This document shows, piece after piece, positions 1 through 29,800 of a stretch of DNA of 64,000 bases. The stretch comes from Eopsaltria australis (Eukaryota > Chordata > Aves > Passeriformes > Petroicidae), in NCBI GenBank assembly GCA_034509425.1, contig JAVTVJ010011652.1, positions 6,873,501 through 6,937,500 of the forward strand, given 5' to 3'. A program made the position numbers and the translations under genes. Under the pieces are notes generated by a model. It did no database searches and was not told the origin of the DNA. It saw only the letters and a list, made by a program, of their open reading frames with translations. Position 1 is the first letter of the stretch; each line of letters starts with the position of its first letter.

Positions 1-303
1 AACCTCTTCATTGACACTTTTGCAGCAAGGAGCCCATCAGCACACCATTACTATGGTTCAAAATTTGCCAATGCACAGTTCAGTAGCTTGCACATCTTTC
101 TCACAGGAGATTGGAACAGAATTTAAGAACAGTTACTACAACCCATGGCACTGTTACTTCAGATTTCAAATCTCTTCAGCTTTGGAGATGAAAAATAATA
201 CATACCCATGCATACGTATATAAATCTATGCTAGCATAGCTCACAGATTTAGCTAAAGTAGCGAACACAAAATAACGCAAATCTACAAATGAAAATTAAT
301 TAC
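1..303 (-). other. TAF5: TAF5 intron 2 (partial)
   Basis: AT-rich sequence downstream of the TAF5 exon 2 splice donor, whose GT is read on the minus strand at 303-302. It runs off the left edge of the window. I see no exon, repeat or RNA gene in it. Confidence 0.8.
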
Positions 304-544
304 CTTTCAAAAAAAGACTTTGCCTCACTCTCATGCTGATTGTAAACCAGTTCCAAGTACATGTGCACAAAGAGAGGATAGAAGAGCTGAGACAGTTCTG
401 CCCGATGACAGTCCAGGGAGCACTCGATGAAGTGCTTCAACCCACTGTAGTACTCCTCGTACAGCGTCGGGTCCCCTTGCTGGTTGTAGGCCGACAACAC
501 CGCGCTCACGTCGGGCTGATCCTCCACAACCACCGCGCCCCCGA
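304..544 (-). CDS. TAF5: TAF5 coding exon 2 (NTD2 start)
   Basis: This 241-bp exon begins after a pyrimidine-rich acceptor ending TTTTGCAG and ends GAAAG|GTAATT. Residues 169-248 include VEDQPDVSAVLSAYNQQGDP and the region LFYPLFVHMYLELVYNQ, nearly identical to the TAF5 NTD2 of other vertebrates as I recall it. The phase fits exon 1 exactly. Confidence 0.95.
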
Positions 545-2185
545 CTGCAAAAGCACCAGCCAACAACAAGAGCTGCTCAGACAGTCTGCAAGAGCCAGCA
601 AACAAACAGTGGCCACAGCCCCCTGGTCAGCTGAGCAAAACATGTCCTTTGCGTGCTCAGCATCAAGTCTAAACAATGCAGGTGAGAGAACACTGGTCCA
701 GCAGCCAATTCTCCCACCACCTCCAACAGTTTCTTGGACCTTCCCTGCCAACAGCTGCCTGCAAGGTAGGCACTTAGTGCCTGATTCAGCCAGGATTTTA
801 AGGGTAAAGGAAGAAGGTACTAACATCACCAGAATGAGCTATTTTACTGCTAGGGCTAGAAACTCTTAAAAAAGGAGCAGAATGCAAGACATTCCCACTA
901 TAATTATTTAGCGTCCAGTAAACAAGCAAGTTAAGTAGACTAAGTGAACAATTCACCAAGACCACCACACAACCATCACAGAGCCGGACACTTAACACTC
1001 TGACAGTTCTGTTCTACACAGCAGTTGAGGTGCACTTCCATTGTTTTGTCTTTTATATAAAAACAGTCATATCCAGTGATGTCAGGAACAAGCTGACTTT
1101 ATGCTGTACACTCACAGGAACTCAGACTAGCAGTTCCTGAAATTCCATTATTCAGTAAAGCTGCCTTACAGAACACCTTGACTAACAACACCTAAAACTG
1201 AATTATCGAAAGTACATCTCAAGTATTCAGACACTCGATAAAGAAATGAAGAAAGCCTCATCTACAAATATACCATGGCTCTTTCACCAAACGCAGCCTG
1301 TACATCAGACCTCTGTCCTCATCCCTGCGGCCGGGAGTACCCCCACTAACCACAGGGAACCTCCTGTTCCTGCTACTCTATCAGTTGTGATGGGACACCA
1401 AGACAAGCGGGAGCACTTCTCGCTTCACAGTGCTCCCTGCAAATACGAGAGACACCCTGTCCTTGCTCCCTTGTTCCAGGAGATGCGGATTTCTCCACGG
1501 ATTGTATGGGGAAAGGAGACATCCAGGGACCTTCCGGAAGACAGGGGTAGGCTCTCTGTGGCATCGAGGACCTGACACCAACCCTTATGTCCCAGCATCA
1601 CGGAGAGCCCCCGAGGCTGCGAGCAGCACACGGGCTCCCCGCTTCCCGGGGTTCCCGCCGACATTACCCGCGGGCCTCACCTTTCCCCGGCGGCACGGCG
1701 GCAACCGCAGCCACCCCGGGGCTGGAAGTCGCGACAGTGGCGACGCTGCCTCCCAAGGCGACGGCGGCAGCGCTGGTGCCCCGGCCGAGCAGCGCCTCGC
1801 CGGAGTCCGCGTCGCTGCCGGAGCCCCCCAGCAGCCCGGCGCTGGAGGGGCTGAGGGCGGCGGCACCCAGGTCGTCGCCGAGCAGGCGGGCTTCGCGGCG
1901 TAGGATCTCCTCGGACTCGCGGAGGTTGCTGCGCCGCAGGAACTGCAGTACGGCCACAAGCGTCTGCCGGTCCAGCGCCGCCGGGGAGGCGGCCGGGCCC
2001 GGTGCCGCGGGCTTCGGGGGTGCCGCATCCCCACCGGCTCCCGCCGCCTCTCCCTCCGCAGCGGCGGCCGGGGCGGCGGCGGGAGCGGCGGCGGGAGGCA
2101 CCGCGGGCGGCGGCGGCGGCGTCCCCGCCTCGGGGTCCGGCTGCGCCGCCGCCACCTCCGCCGGCTCCTCATGCAGCGCCGCCAT
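304..2185 (-). CDS. TAF5: TAF5, TFIID subunit 5 (first two coding exons, partial gene)
   Basis: TAF5 is a nuclear WD40-repeat scaffold of the general transcription factor TFIID. Two exons are visible, 2185-1681 and 544-304, joining G|TC in frame to give about 248 residues plus two bases of the next codon. Residues 1-70 are an Ala/Pro-rich low-complexity tail. Residues 72-101 form a LisH motif (DRQTLVAVLQFLRRSNLRES core). From residue 177 the exon 2 product matches the TAF5 NTD2 domain (DVSAVLSAYNQQGDP, then the YYSGLKHFIECSLDCHRAEL block), which contributes to TFIID assembly. The rest of NTD2 and the six or so WD40 repeats lie off the left edge. The start is fixed by a TISU element at the ATG; the frame is open further upstream, but no better start is seen. 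The gene is divergent from PCGF6, with 996 bp between the two start codons. Human order and orientation agree. Confidence 0.96.
545..1680 (-). other. TAF5: TAF5 intron 1
   Basis: A 1.1-kb intron between the two visible TAF5 exons, with GTGAGG donor and TTTTGCAG acceptor. The 1600-1680 end belongs to the CpG island. I recognise no repeat or RNA gene inside. Confidence 0.85.
1681..2185 (-). CDS. TAF5: TAF5 coding exon 1 (N-terminal tail and LisH)
   Basis: The ATG on the minus strand is at 2185-2183. The exon codes for 168 codons plus one base and ends at an AAG|GTGAGG donor. It is extremely GC-rich and encodes an Ala/Pro/Gly-rich tail, the LisH motif at residues 72-101, and a second Ser/Gly/Ala-rich linker. 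The linker is poorly conserved in TAF5 generally, so exact length differences from mammals are expected. Confidence 0.95.
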
Positions 2186-2189
2186 CTTG
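2178..2189 (-). promoter_or_regulatory. TAF5: TISU / YY1 element spanning the TAF5 start codon
   Basis: Read on the minus strand the site is CAAGATGGCGGC, which fits the TISU consensus SAASATGGCGGC at all 12 positions, with the ATG being the TAF5 start. TISU elements mark genes with very short 5' UTRs, are bound by YY1 in DNA, and direct initiation without scanning. This supports the chosen start and predicts a transcription start within a few tens of bases upstream of 2185. Confidence 0.85.
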
Positions 2190-2579
2190 CGCCGCCTCCA
2201 TTCGCCGGGGGCGCGCGGCCGCCGCCAGGCGCGCCCGCCTTTGCGACAGTGAGGGCAAAGGAAGGGCACTGCTGCCGCTGCTCCACCGGCACGCGCGGCT
2301 TCGCTTTGCGACGCTGGCGGACGCGCTTTGTGGCAGCGGGGAGGGTGAGGGTGAGGGGCGGAGGTGGCGGCGCTGTGAGGGGCAGGGGCCGTGCGGGCAC
2401 TGCGGGGCTCACGGGGCTCCCTGGGGCACACCGAGTGTGGCCCTGGGACTGTGTGCCCTGTGTGCTCTTACGGGTCGTGCGCCCAATTAACTTAATCATG
2501 GCTGCGCCGCTGAGCTGTCCAGATATTTGTAATACTGCTTCTTTTATTCGTGTCCGTTAAACAGAGAGTCGTTGATAAT

Positions 2580-2920
2580 GGTCGAAAGGCTGAGAGAGCT
2601 GGGGATGTTCATCCTGGAGAAAAAAAGGCTCCAGGGAGCCCTTAGAGCACCTTACAGTGCCTAAAGGGGCTACGAGAGAGCTGGAGAGGGACTTTGGACA
2701 GGGGCATGTAGTGACAGGACAAGGGGGAATGGCTTTAAACTGACAGCAGATTTAGATTAGATATTAGGAATAAATTCTCTGATGTGAGAGTGGTGAGGCA
2801 CTGGCACAGGTTGCCCAGAGAAACTGGATGTCCCCGCCCTGAAGTGTTCCGGGACAGGTTGGAACTGGACCATCTCTAAGGGCCCTTCCAACCCGAACAA
2901 TTTAATTTTGTTATAGAAGT
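2580..2920 (+). mobile_element. CR1 LINE 3' fragment (sense on plus)
   Basis: About 340 bp match the 3' part of a CR1 retrotransposon in sense orientation: the GAGAGAGCTGGGGATGTTC block, then CTGGAGAGGGACTTTGGACA, GACAGGACAAGGGGGAATGG, GGCACAGGTTGCCCAGAGA and CCCTTCCAACCC. The usual terminal ATTCTATG octamers are degraded to an AT-rich end. The copy is 5' truncated and not coding. It lies in the interval between the divergent TAF5 and PCGF6 starts. Confidence 0.9.
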
Positions 2921-3061
2921 AACACTTTATTTTGAATGAAACTTGTGTTTGTGATTCAGAGCTTATCGAGACAAATTAAGCGTTCATTAGCGAGTTGCTT
3001 GGGAAAAAAAATTCAGAAAAAAAGCCGTGAGCGATAGAAACGACAGACCGCTTATGGCTCA

Positions 3062-3071
3062 GCGCATGCGC
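3062..3071. promoter_or_regulatory. PCGF6: NRF1-type site GCGCATGCGC
   Basis: A perfect GCGCATGCGC palindrome, the NRF1 core, lies about 110 bp upstream of the PCGF6 ATG inside the CpG island. NRF1 sites are typical of CpG-island promoters near the transcription start. Confidence 0.7.
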
Positions 3072-3097
3072 GGTAGCGCAGCCGTGCGTTCTTTAGA

Positions 3098-3121
3098 ACC
3101 ACATTTCCCAGCGTGCCCCGC
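3098..3121 (+). promoter_or_regulatory. PCGF6: ZNF143/THAP11-type motif
   Basis: The sequence fits the ACTACANNTCCCAG motif with one mismatch (ACCACATTTCCCAG) and continues with GCGTGCCCCGC, as in the long ZNF143 binding element. It lies 61 bp upstream of the ATG. Together with the NRF1 site it suggests a transcription start near 3120-3170. Confidence 0.7.
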
Positions 3122-3181
3122 GGGGCTCCCACGCGTGCGCCCCGGCCGGGGACTGACCCGTGGCAGCCCCGGTCCGTGGAC

Positions 3182-21694
<18,513 letters not shown>

Positions 21695-22921
21695 AGGTTG
21701 CTGGAATATCAGAAGGCAAAAGAATCTGAAGTCATGGAGCTTCTTCACTGCTGTTTCTCACCAAAGAAGGCGTCGCATTTCCTGTGGCAGGAAGCAAGTG
21801 AGAGGAGCCATCACTAGCTGCTGTGTGCTTGTCATGTAACGTCTGACTTCACCACTGTAAAAAATTGCAGCTTCTGTAAGTACAGCTGTAGATGTTGCTA
21901 TGCTTCATGTTACAAATTACTGTCTTCAAATTTCACTCAGCTCAGGGAAATTAAATGCTCGAAGTAGCTAAATTTTTTTACTTTCTAAAACCACAAGATT
22001 TCACAGGGTGAACAGCCTTTTTTTTCCTCTAAGCTCTGAGATATCTCTTGCTAAGTGTCTAGCTAGAACAGTGCTCTCAGGGATGATCGTCAATGAGCAG
22101 TATAATTTGTTTTGGGGAAGAGACAGTCATTTGCCTAAAAAAAAGTATACTGTGATCATCTGTCTTTGGGTGTGATTTGGGGAGAGGAAGGAAACTTCAG
22201 AAATGCAGACCAAAATAGGTAGAAAATGATGCAGCATAAGCATTGTTTTTTGAGAAGTAGCATTAAATTTGTTGTTTTTCTTGAAGAAAGACAATTTTGT
22301 TTGCACTGGAAGTATATTTGCTGGTAGTTTGGCTTATACCAAATGGTGGATCATGCATCTCTAGTCTAAATGGAGATGAGCTGGCTGTAAGCTGGTTAAA
22401 CTATGCATGAAAAAAAAAAGTAGCACCTCTTTCTACCTGCTTGCTCTATATAAAGTAATCACTGTCAACCTGATTCTGCTATCATGTAAAATCCATCAAC
22501 TGACTTGACTGTCAGGAGCATAAATCCATTCACTTTAGCACATACCTGTCCAGCTGTGAAAATGGTCACTTTTTCCACTCTTTCTAATGTGTTTTAGTGC
22601 ATTGTAGTGGAGACCAGGGTTGAGTAATGTAATACCTGCTTGTTACTACCAGATTCACAGAGGATGTTAGGGGACTTTAATTTTAACATGTTAAAATACT
22701 ACGTTTTGTGGCAACTGTAACACTTCAAATTTTCTTTGTTTAAGATTTCTGTGTAGTCTTGAGCAGCATTAAGGACCAGAGAGCTCTGTGTCTTAGGGTT
22801 TTGCTGCATCCTGGATCATCAGTGTGGGGATTCATGGAAGCTCCCTTTAGGCACCAGGCTCCTTCCCTTCCCTACAGTTGGTGGAGGGAAAAGGAAGAGA
22901 TTCCTTTGTAAGGCATTTCTG

Positions 22922-23535
22922 AGTTACAGAACCACAGAATTGTTAGGGTTGGAAGGCTCCTCTGGAGATCATCCAGATCATCCAACCTCCCTGCCAAGGT
23001 AGGGTCACCCAGAGCAGGTGACAGGAATGTGTCCAGGTGGGTTTTGAGTATCTCCAGAGAGGGAGACTCCACATCTGGGCAGCCTCTTTGGTGCTCTGCC
23101 ACCCTCAACATAAAGTTCTTCCTTCTTTCAGTCCTCCTTTCTTTCAGTCAGCTGGTGAGGCAGCAGCAGCAACTGAGCTAAGTCCAGGGGTGAGGGCTTG
23201 ACTGAGCTGTACAGGGGTTCTGGAGCTTGGGGACACCTGAGCAGCAGCCCCGAGCTCCATCCAGACCTGGAAGCCCTTGGCAGCCAGTCAGGCACAGAGG
23301 GGACATTGTCAGGAGCAGCGAGGGACATCAAAGTGTCCCTAAGGAGCAGAGCAACCCTTTGTGGCCTCTGCTGGACCCTCTCCAGGAGCTCTTAGTCTGT
23401 CTTGTTCTGAGGATCCCAGAACTGGGCACAGCACTCCAGATGTGGCCTCACCAGGGCTGAGCAGAGGGGTAGGATCACTTCCCTGGACCTGCTGGCCACA
23501 CTTCCCAATGCACCCCAGATTCATTTGGCCCTCCT
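22922..23535 (-). mobile_element. CR1 LINE 3' fragment (minus)
   Basis: On the plus strand it starts CAGAACCACAGAATTGTTAG and continues GGTTGGAAGGCTCCTCTGGA, the reverse complement of a CR1 3' end; the far end near 23440-23530 reads as the CR1 block CACATCTGGAGTGCTGTGCC on the minus strand. The middle (about 23125-23370) does not match the CR1 segments I know and may be a diverged subfamily or internal replacement. The insert is antisense within the PCGF6 3' UTR. Confidence 0.85.
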
Positions 23536-23866
23536 AGCTGCAAGAGCTCAAATGTATTTGTGCACTGTCAGCCTAAGAGGACTGGCATCCTTTGTCTAAA
23601 GAAAGCTTTCATGAATCCTCCCTCAGGTCTTTACAATAAACATTGTTTTGTCTGTGAAGGTGGCACCATAAGAAAAAAAAGTTTTGTTTGAAGTAATTCT
23701 CGTGATGCTTCTAAAAAAATGTAACAAAAAGCCTTTTTAGCTACAAACTCCTATTTTACCTTTAAAGTTTGTATAAAAGTAGTGTTTAAAATGCAGCAGA
23801 AAATGAGATTATTTTGTAAACACTTCATGAGTTGTGTTGATAAAAGATTATATATTGTAACAGTAA

Positions 23867-23872
23867 AATAAA
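23867..23872 (+). terminator. PCGF6: Poly(A) signal AATAAA, likely PCGF6
   Basis: Canonical AATAAA followed within 25-60 bases by the GT-rich CCCTGTTGTATCTGTGCCGTG, with AT-rich UTR-like sequence before it. Best candidate for the distal PCGF6 cleavage site at about 23890. Confidence 0.65.
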
Positions 23873-23895
23873 CTTTATTTTAGCCAATTTAAAAT

Positions 23896-26800
23896 TGAGC
23901 CCTGTTGTATCTGTGCCGTGTTTCCTATGTCAGCCTCAGAATTATAGATGATAGTGAAACTGCTGAATGTGCTCTGGGGTTGTTAGAATGACAAATTTCA
24001 ATTAAGAGGCTGAATGGTGAAGGGTAATTCTAGCAGAGTCTCCACTGGAGCTAAGTGTGGTATTGTATGCTGGAGTAACATGAAATGTCTGGGACTCTCA
24101 TTTAAATGAGGGATTTGGTGAGAAATAACTTGGTAAAGAAGTCAAGATGATTTTTCCACAGAAATACAGGAGAAATAATCCCATGTAGTTAAAGGACCCC
24201 TTTTCTCATCAACAAGAACACCTTTTTGTGAAAGCCACCTCTCGATTATTGTCTTTCATGTTTATGGCTGTTGTTCTTGAGTCCCTGTGAACTGAATCTT
24301 TCTCTGCCACTGGAATCGAGGCATCTGGTTCAAATACTCCATATTGCCCCTTCCTGTTCCATTATCACTCAGGGGTTTGTTTTCAATTTATAGCTCTGTG
24401 CTAAAAAGTCATTATCAGTATAGTCACATTTTACATTGCAAATTCACCCCTAACCCTGGCTTGAACTTCACATCTATAGAAGGGCCCATGTGCAGAGTTT
24501 AACAGCTGTATAGAAGCTGATAGTTAATTCAAATTAATGTCATTCTAGGATGCATTTGACTTGCATGGCCCCAAGAGGGCTGTGCTGCCACTGGCACTAA
24601 TGTCAGTGTCAAATTCTGTTTTTTAAAAAAAAAAATTAGCCTCCTGGATATCTTCGAAGGATTTTCCTGCAGGGTAAATCACATGCCAGCTAAAATGCAG
24701 AAGGCCAACACTCCCTTCTTCACCCTTTTGGTGGCTTAATGAGGAGGATTGAAAGTCTGTAGCCTGAGGTATTTTGACATGAATGCTTAGTGACCTGTTA
24801 TTTCCCTTTTGTCCACTTCTCTCTATTTCTTTCTCACCTGCCTTCAGGAAGTGTATTTTTAGCATAATTTTCCTGGCTGAACATCCTGCTTTCTTTCACC
24901 TGAAGGCACTGATGTGTTCCTCTTCTGCAGGTCCCCTGGGGCACATCCGTGTGCAGCAGGGTGACCTTTCGCTACTGCCAAGGCTGAGCTGGGGCTCTGT
25001 GGTTTCCTGCATAATCAGCCTGCTTGCTTTAAAATGTGCCAATCTTCTTTCAGCTCTCCTGCTGCTGTTTTATTTCTGTTGGTCTCCTTTTAACCTTGGC
25101 TTCCCTCCAGCCACTTTTGGTGCTGATGACAGAAGAGCATCTGTAACAACAGGCCGTCTATGGGATGGCATCTCTGCCCTCATGGGAGATGAGCCAGCCT
25201 CGAGCTCTGAAAGTGAGGGAAGGTGTGCTTGGACTCATTCATTATTTCACAGACACTGTTGTTTCTTTGCTTGATGAAATAATGCTGTTTTTCCTTTCTT
25301 ATTATCTTCTTAACATCACCATGGCTAACACAGATCCTAATTAAATACTGCTTGTGAATGCAGCATAATTCTGAGTTCCTTTACAGGTCTGCTAATTCCC
25401 AGCAAGAGGAAATGATGAGCTTTAGTTTCCAGACTTCTTATAAATGCAGGCTCAAGCTACAGTCAAGTTGTGAGCACTGAGTCATGTTGGTTACATTCTG
25501 TTTTCTTTGTGTTCAGTACAGATTCAGTGTAATAGGAGGCTAAGGTTCAAGAGACTGGTGAAATGTACAGCTGAGCCCTCTAAACACAGGGGACCTGCAG
25601 GGGCCAGGGATAGCTGTCATTTATATCCTGAGCATGACAGTGCACCCAGCCTGGCGCTGCATTGCCATCAGACTGTGGCACATGTGAGCCAGGGGAGCTC
25701 TTAAAGCTTATTTCTGTAGGTGTGAAACAACCAAAGAGTTTTATTGAAAAACCATTCAAGCCTGTCTAATGCTAGTCCATGTTCAATTTATTTTCAGGGA
25801 ATCATTAATCATTCATGTGCAATGATTTTTGTTAATACATTTTTAGCAGTCACTAGCAAAATTACATCCCTGGCATTTCTGGTTTTACTTTCCTTCAGTG
25901 TGGAGTATCATTAGTATGAAATCCATGGTCAATACAAATGCATGGAGGGATTCACTCCAGCAGTTGAGATAAAGATTATTAACAGATTTAGGATTTTTTA
26001 TTGCGTGCCTTTCTTTTAAAGAGATTGTCACATTGTCCCCATGAATCTTTTAATATGCTCAATAGAATGCACCAAGGGTCAGCTTGAGTGTTTAGGTTCT
26101 TTAAAATGTACTTTTTAGACTGTCATAAATACCTGCTGAGAGATGGAGAGATGTTACAAATGGTTCATTCTCTTTACTTCTGCTTTATATTTGGTTTTTC
26201 TACCTTGTGGTTCTTCTGTAACACTAATTAGTTCAGCAGAAAGAGAAGCAAGGTGGCCACACATGGAATTTTACCATGTCATCTTTAAGAGACCCTTGTT
26301 GAATGAGCCAAAGGATATTTACATTTACTGAGGTTTCAGAATGTGCCATAGATACAGGTTTAATCACTGGACAGGTCAAATTTTACTGTTTTTGAGAGAG
26401 AAATGGTAATCTCATTGGAGGTGAAATGCAATATTGACTGGCTGCCCTGCAGCTGCAGAATTCATGCTGGAGCTGTATTGCCATCTTTTCTGGGATTGGA
26501 TTTAGTGTAAAACAGTGCATTTGTGTCAAATACAGCAGTGGCCTGCAAAAGAAATATTTCCCAAAAAGAGAACTTGTTCTAGTTGTGTGGTAAAATAGTC
26601 TGTTTGGAAATGAAAGCTTTAAATGTCTGTTCTCTTCCAAAGGAAACATTAACGGTAGAAAAGTGGGTGGTGGAGTCTTGGCAAAGATTGAGAAAAATTG
26701 TGTGTTCCTGTGAGAGCTGTTTTGGAGCCCTTGGTTACAGCCAGAGCTGTAACCTCTGTCCTCTGGATGGGTTTTCTGGTGTCCAGCAGGGGAAGCTCAG

Positions 26801-29800
26801 CTTCTCAGTGCATGAGGATGTTTCACCTGCATACCTGATAGCATGAAACTGAGAGGAGTTTGGTGTCTTTGAGACTTCCAATGCTCTCAGATGTGGCTGA
26901 AGTTAAGCTGATGATCACAAGAAATGACCAGGGGAAGGATGTAAGGGGTAAAGAGGACATGGAGCCACAATATGATCCTATAATCCTTGCTTCCTTAAGC
27001 ATCTAGCCTGAATGTTTGGCTTGCTGAATCATTTTGGCTTGCTTCAGGAATTCTTATTCATACATCTCTCAGGCCTGATTGCTAGAGTAGGAATTTGCTG
27101 ATGAGGTGTCATATCTGGGGCTTAGGGCTTTTTTTATTTTGCATTTCATTGAAAATTTGCTTAAACTTAATGATGTTCTGAGCCTCAGTGCAAACTGTGT
27201 TTTTCGGTCTGATCTCAGGTTTTCCAAATGGCATCTCCAAACAGCTTGTTCTTACAGACCACACTTGGCTCTGCATGTGCATCATCTCAGGGAGTGACTA
27301 CGTGTCTGTCAGAGCATTTACAAGGCTACTCTGGTTATTGGAGAGCCAAGAACTTGTTTCTCCTTGTGCTCTCTGGGATGCAGGCAGGCAGCAGCTGCCT
27401 CTCATTTCAAAGGCAAAGGAGCAGAGTGACCCTGCTGTGGTGGGAATGGACTTTGGGCCTCTGTTTCAGAGCTGATACAGCACCTCAAGAGCTTTGCTGC
27501 CATCAGCAAGTGAATGTATACCTGGGGCTCTGGAACTGCACTCTGACATTTTCTGGGTATTTCCCTTCCATCTAAGCAGATGTTTAGCATGGATACTCTT
27601 CCTTCTTCATGTTATGCTCTGTCAATTCTGGCCAGCACAATGTCTGCTTTAACAAGGATGTAATTGCTTGGCACAGAGTTGCAGGCTCACCTCTGGTTGG
27701 GCTGGATTTTGGATGAAGACCCCTGCACAATCTGTAGGAGCGCTTTCCCACTGACCCCCCAGCTCTGCAGCCCTTCTGGTTCAGCTGGAAGCACTGGGGT
27801 AGACCAGGGTCAATGAAAATTCTCCCACCCCACCCCAAGCAGTGCCCTGTTTGCACATTGTGCTGCATTTGCCAAGTGATCCTTATTCCCACAGGCCTGC
27901 AAAGACTTGCATGAATGAGCTGGCATTGCTTCTGCTACTTTGACATAAACTCTGCTTTTAAGTGTCAAACCCCAGTGATGTGGACATTTGATCATTCAGA
28001 AACATCTGTTTGGCTGCTGGTGTTAGGGCTCTCTGTGGGTCACTCTCTGCAGGAAGAAGCTCTTTTCCTTGAAGAGGTGTCTGTGCCAAGAGCTGGCAAG
28101 GAGAGAGTTGGCTGGATCCAGCCAAAGGTGCCGGAAGAGACTTTGCTCTGAATTGCTTATTGATTCCTTCTTGCTGAATGACAACGTTTTTCCTCAGTCT
28201 GGAAAAGGAGATGTTTGCATTCCTGCCAAAGGAAAACGTTTGGAGTTTGTGGGTTTTTTTATTTTGGCTGTTTTTTCTTTGACTTACTTTTTAATGAATT
28301 GCAGCATCTGGATAAGCATCATTAGCAAAACTTCTCTGTCTGCAGCAACTTTGTTTCCAAGGAGCTGTACATCTTGGCTGCATGGGCCAGCAGGGAAAAA
28401 ATAAACACCTAGCCTGGCAGTGGGAATTTGTCCCACTGTGTGGAGGCTCAAGTTCTCCCCAGCATAAAAATGAAGGAAATGCATTATGAAGAAATAGCTG
28501 CACTCTGCTGCTTCCTGAGCTGATGGTGCAGTCTGTGTCCACAGCTGCCTTTTATCCAAGAGGTCGAGGTTTTATAGAGGTATAAATCTTTCAACATCTG
28601 CAGTGTGACTCACTCCTTCCCTCTGGCAGCCTGGGTGTTTAACCCAGTAAGAAGGATGGGACCACAGAGGAGGATTTATTGCCCTGTTCCAGCTTATGGT
28701 TTCACTGTAGAAGCCTTCTGATGCATATAAGCAGGCAGAAAGGAGCCTCTCTGAAGAAGATAGCAAAGGAAAAGGAGGCCTGGATGGAAATAGCCAGAAG
28801 CATTGGCAACATATTCAGGCAGGCCTGTCCCTCTTTGCTGTCATTTTTCTTCTCATAAAGAAATGAGAGTGTAAACATGGGCCTCCCTGCCTGTTGCCCC
28901 TCTGTCACCTCTGGAGTTTAACACCATGAGACAGCACCAAACTGCTGCAGAGCTTCAGAAATTCAGGAAATCTCTGGGCTGGGCCTCATGCTGTGACCAT
29001 TTTCCAGAATAGTTCCCTGTCCATGCCACTGCTCCTCTGTCCTGCTCCACCACTGCAACCCCTTCACATTGCTATCACCGAAGTAAAATTCCCAGCTTCA
29101 CTACTCGCATCCAGTTAGCTGAGCAAGCAGGAATTCTGACTGAGGATGGTGCTAGGAACAAAGGACTGGTCAGGCTGCTTATGCTCAAGGGACAGAAAGC
29201 AGCAGCACTGGAGAGTGTTTGAGATTCAGAATGTATTTCATTAGCTGCACAGTCACATCTGCTTTTTATTCCCCCTATGGATTGAGAGAAATACTGTGTG
29301 TTTGCATTTCCTAACTGATGGCAGAACCAGGAGATATTTGGACATTTCTTGATCCTTGTTTTATGTGCCAGTTCCCTGGACTTAACTCTGCAGGTGCTGG
29401 CTCCCCCCAAGCTCTGCCTGGACACCCCAGGCTGCTCTGTGTTGTTTTGCTGGGGGCTGCTGGTGAGCTGCACTGCTCCAGCCATGCCCTGGGCCCCCTC
29501 CCCTGCCTCTGGAAAGTGCCCCTTTCTTCACCCACCTGCAGGGCTGCCCTCCCCAGGGCTGTCACCCCATGGTGAGCAGCCTGTCCAGGGCATGGTCCCC
29601 GCGGGTATCAGTGTGACAGGATCAAGGTGTAGCCATGCCGCTTCTGGCCTGCAGCTCTGGTGGAGGAGCCAGTGATTGTCACACTGTGTCCGTGGGGCTC
29701 TGGGGCAGATTGCCACGTGGTGCAACAAAGCAGGAATTGGAAGGCAATAGGACATTGTGCTCTGGCAGGGCCACCCAGCAGGAAGCTGCCTGTGTTCTTT

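Larger units (their letters stand above)
1620..2440. promoter_or_regulatory. TAF5: CpG island at the TAF5 5' end
   Basis: CpG-dense sequence with many GGC/CGG runs covers TAF5 exon 1 and about 250 bp upstream of its ATG. CpG frequency falls sharply near 2450. No TATA box is evident, as expected for a housekeeping TFIID gene. The words CTTTGCGAC at about 2240 and 2304 are repeated upstream of the start; their meaning is unknown. Confidence 0.85.
21695..23895 (+). other. PCGF6: PCGF6 3' UTR (probable)
   Basis: 2.2 kb from the stop to the best poly(A) signal at 23867. Earlier weak ATTAAA hexamers lie at 21950 and 22262, and an AATAAA at 23635, so shorter isoforms are possible. It includes an antisense CR1 copy at about 22922-23535. 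Confidence 0.6.

Noticed and set aside
24325..24345. GGTTCAAATAC as a tRNA or SINE B box
   Set aside because: No matching A box, no cloverleaf arms and no SINE-like flank.
24783..25274. 163-codon plus-strand frame between PCGF6 and INA
   Set aside because: Translation is Leu/Ser/Phe-rich without domain, splice context or homology I recognise; typical of chance frames.
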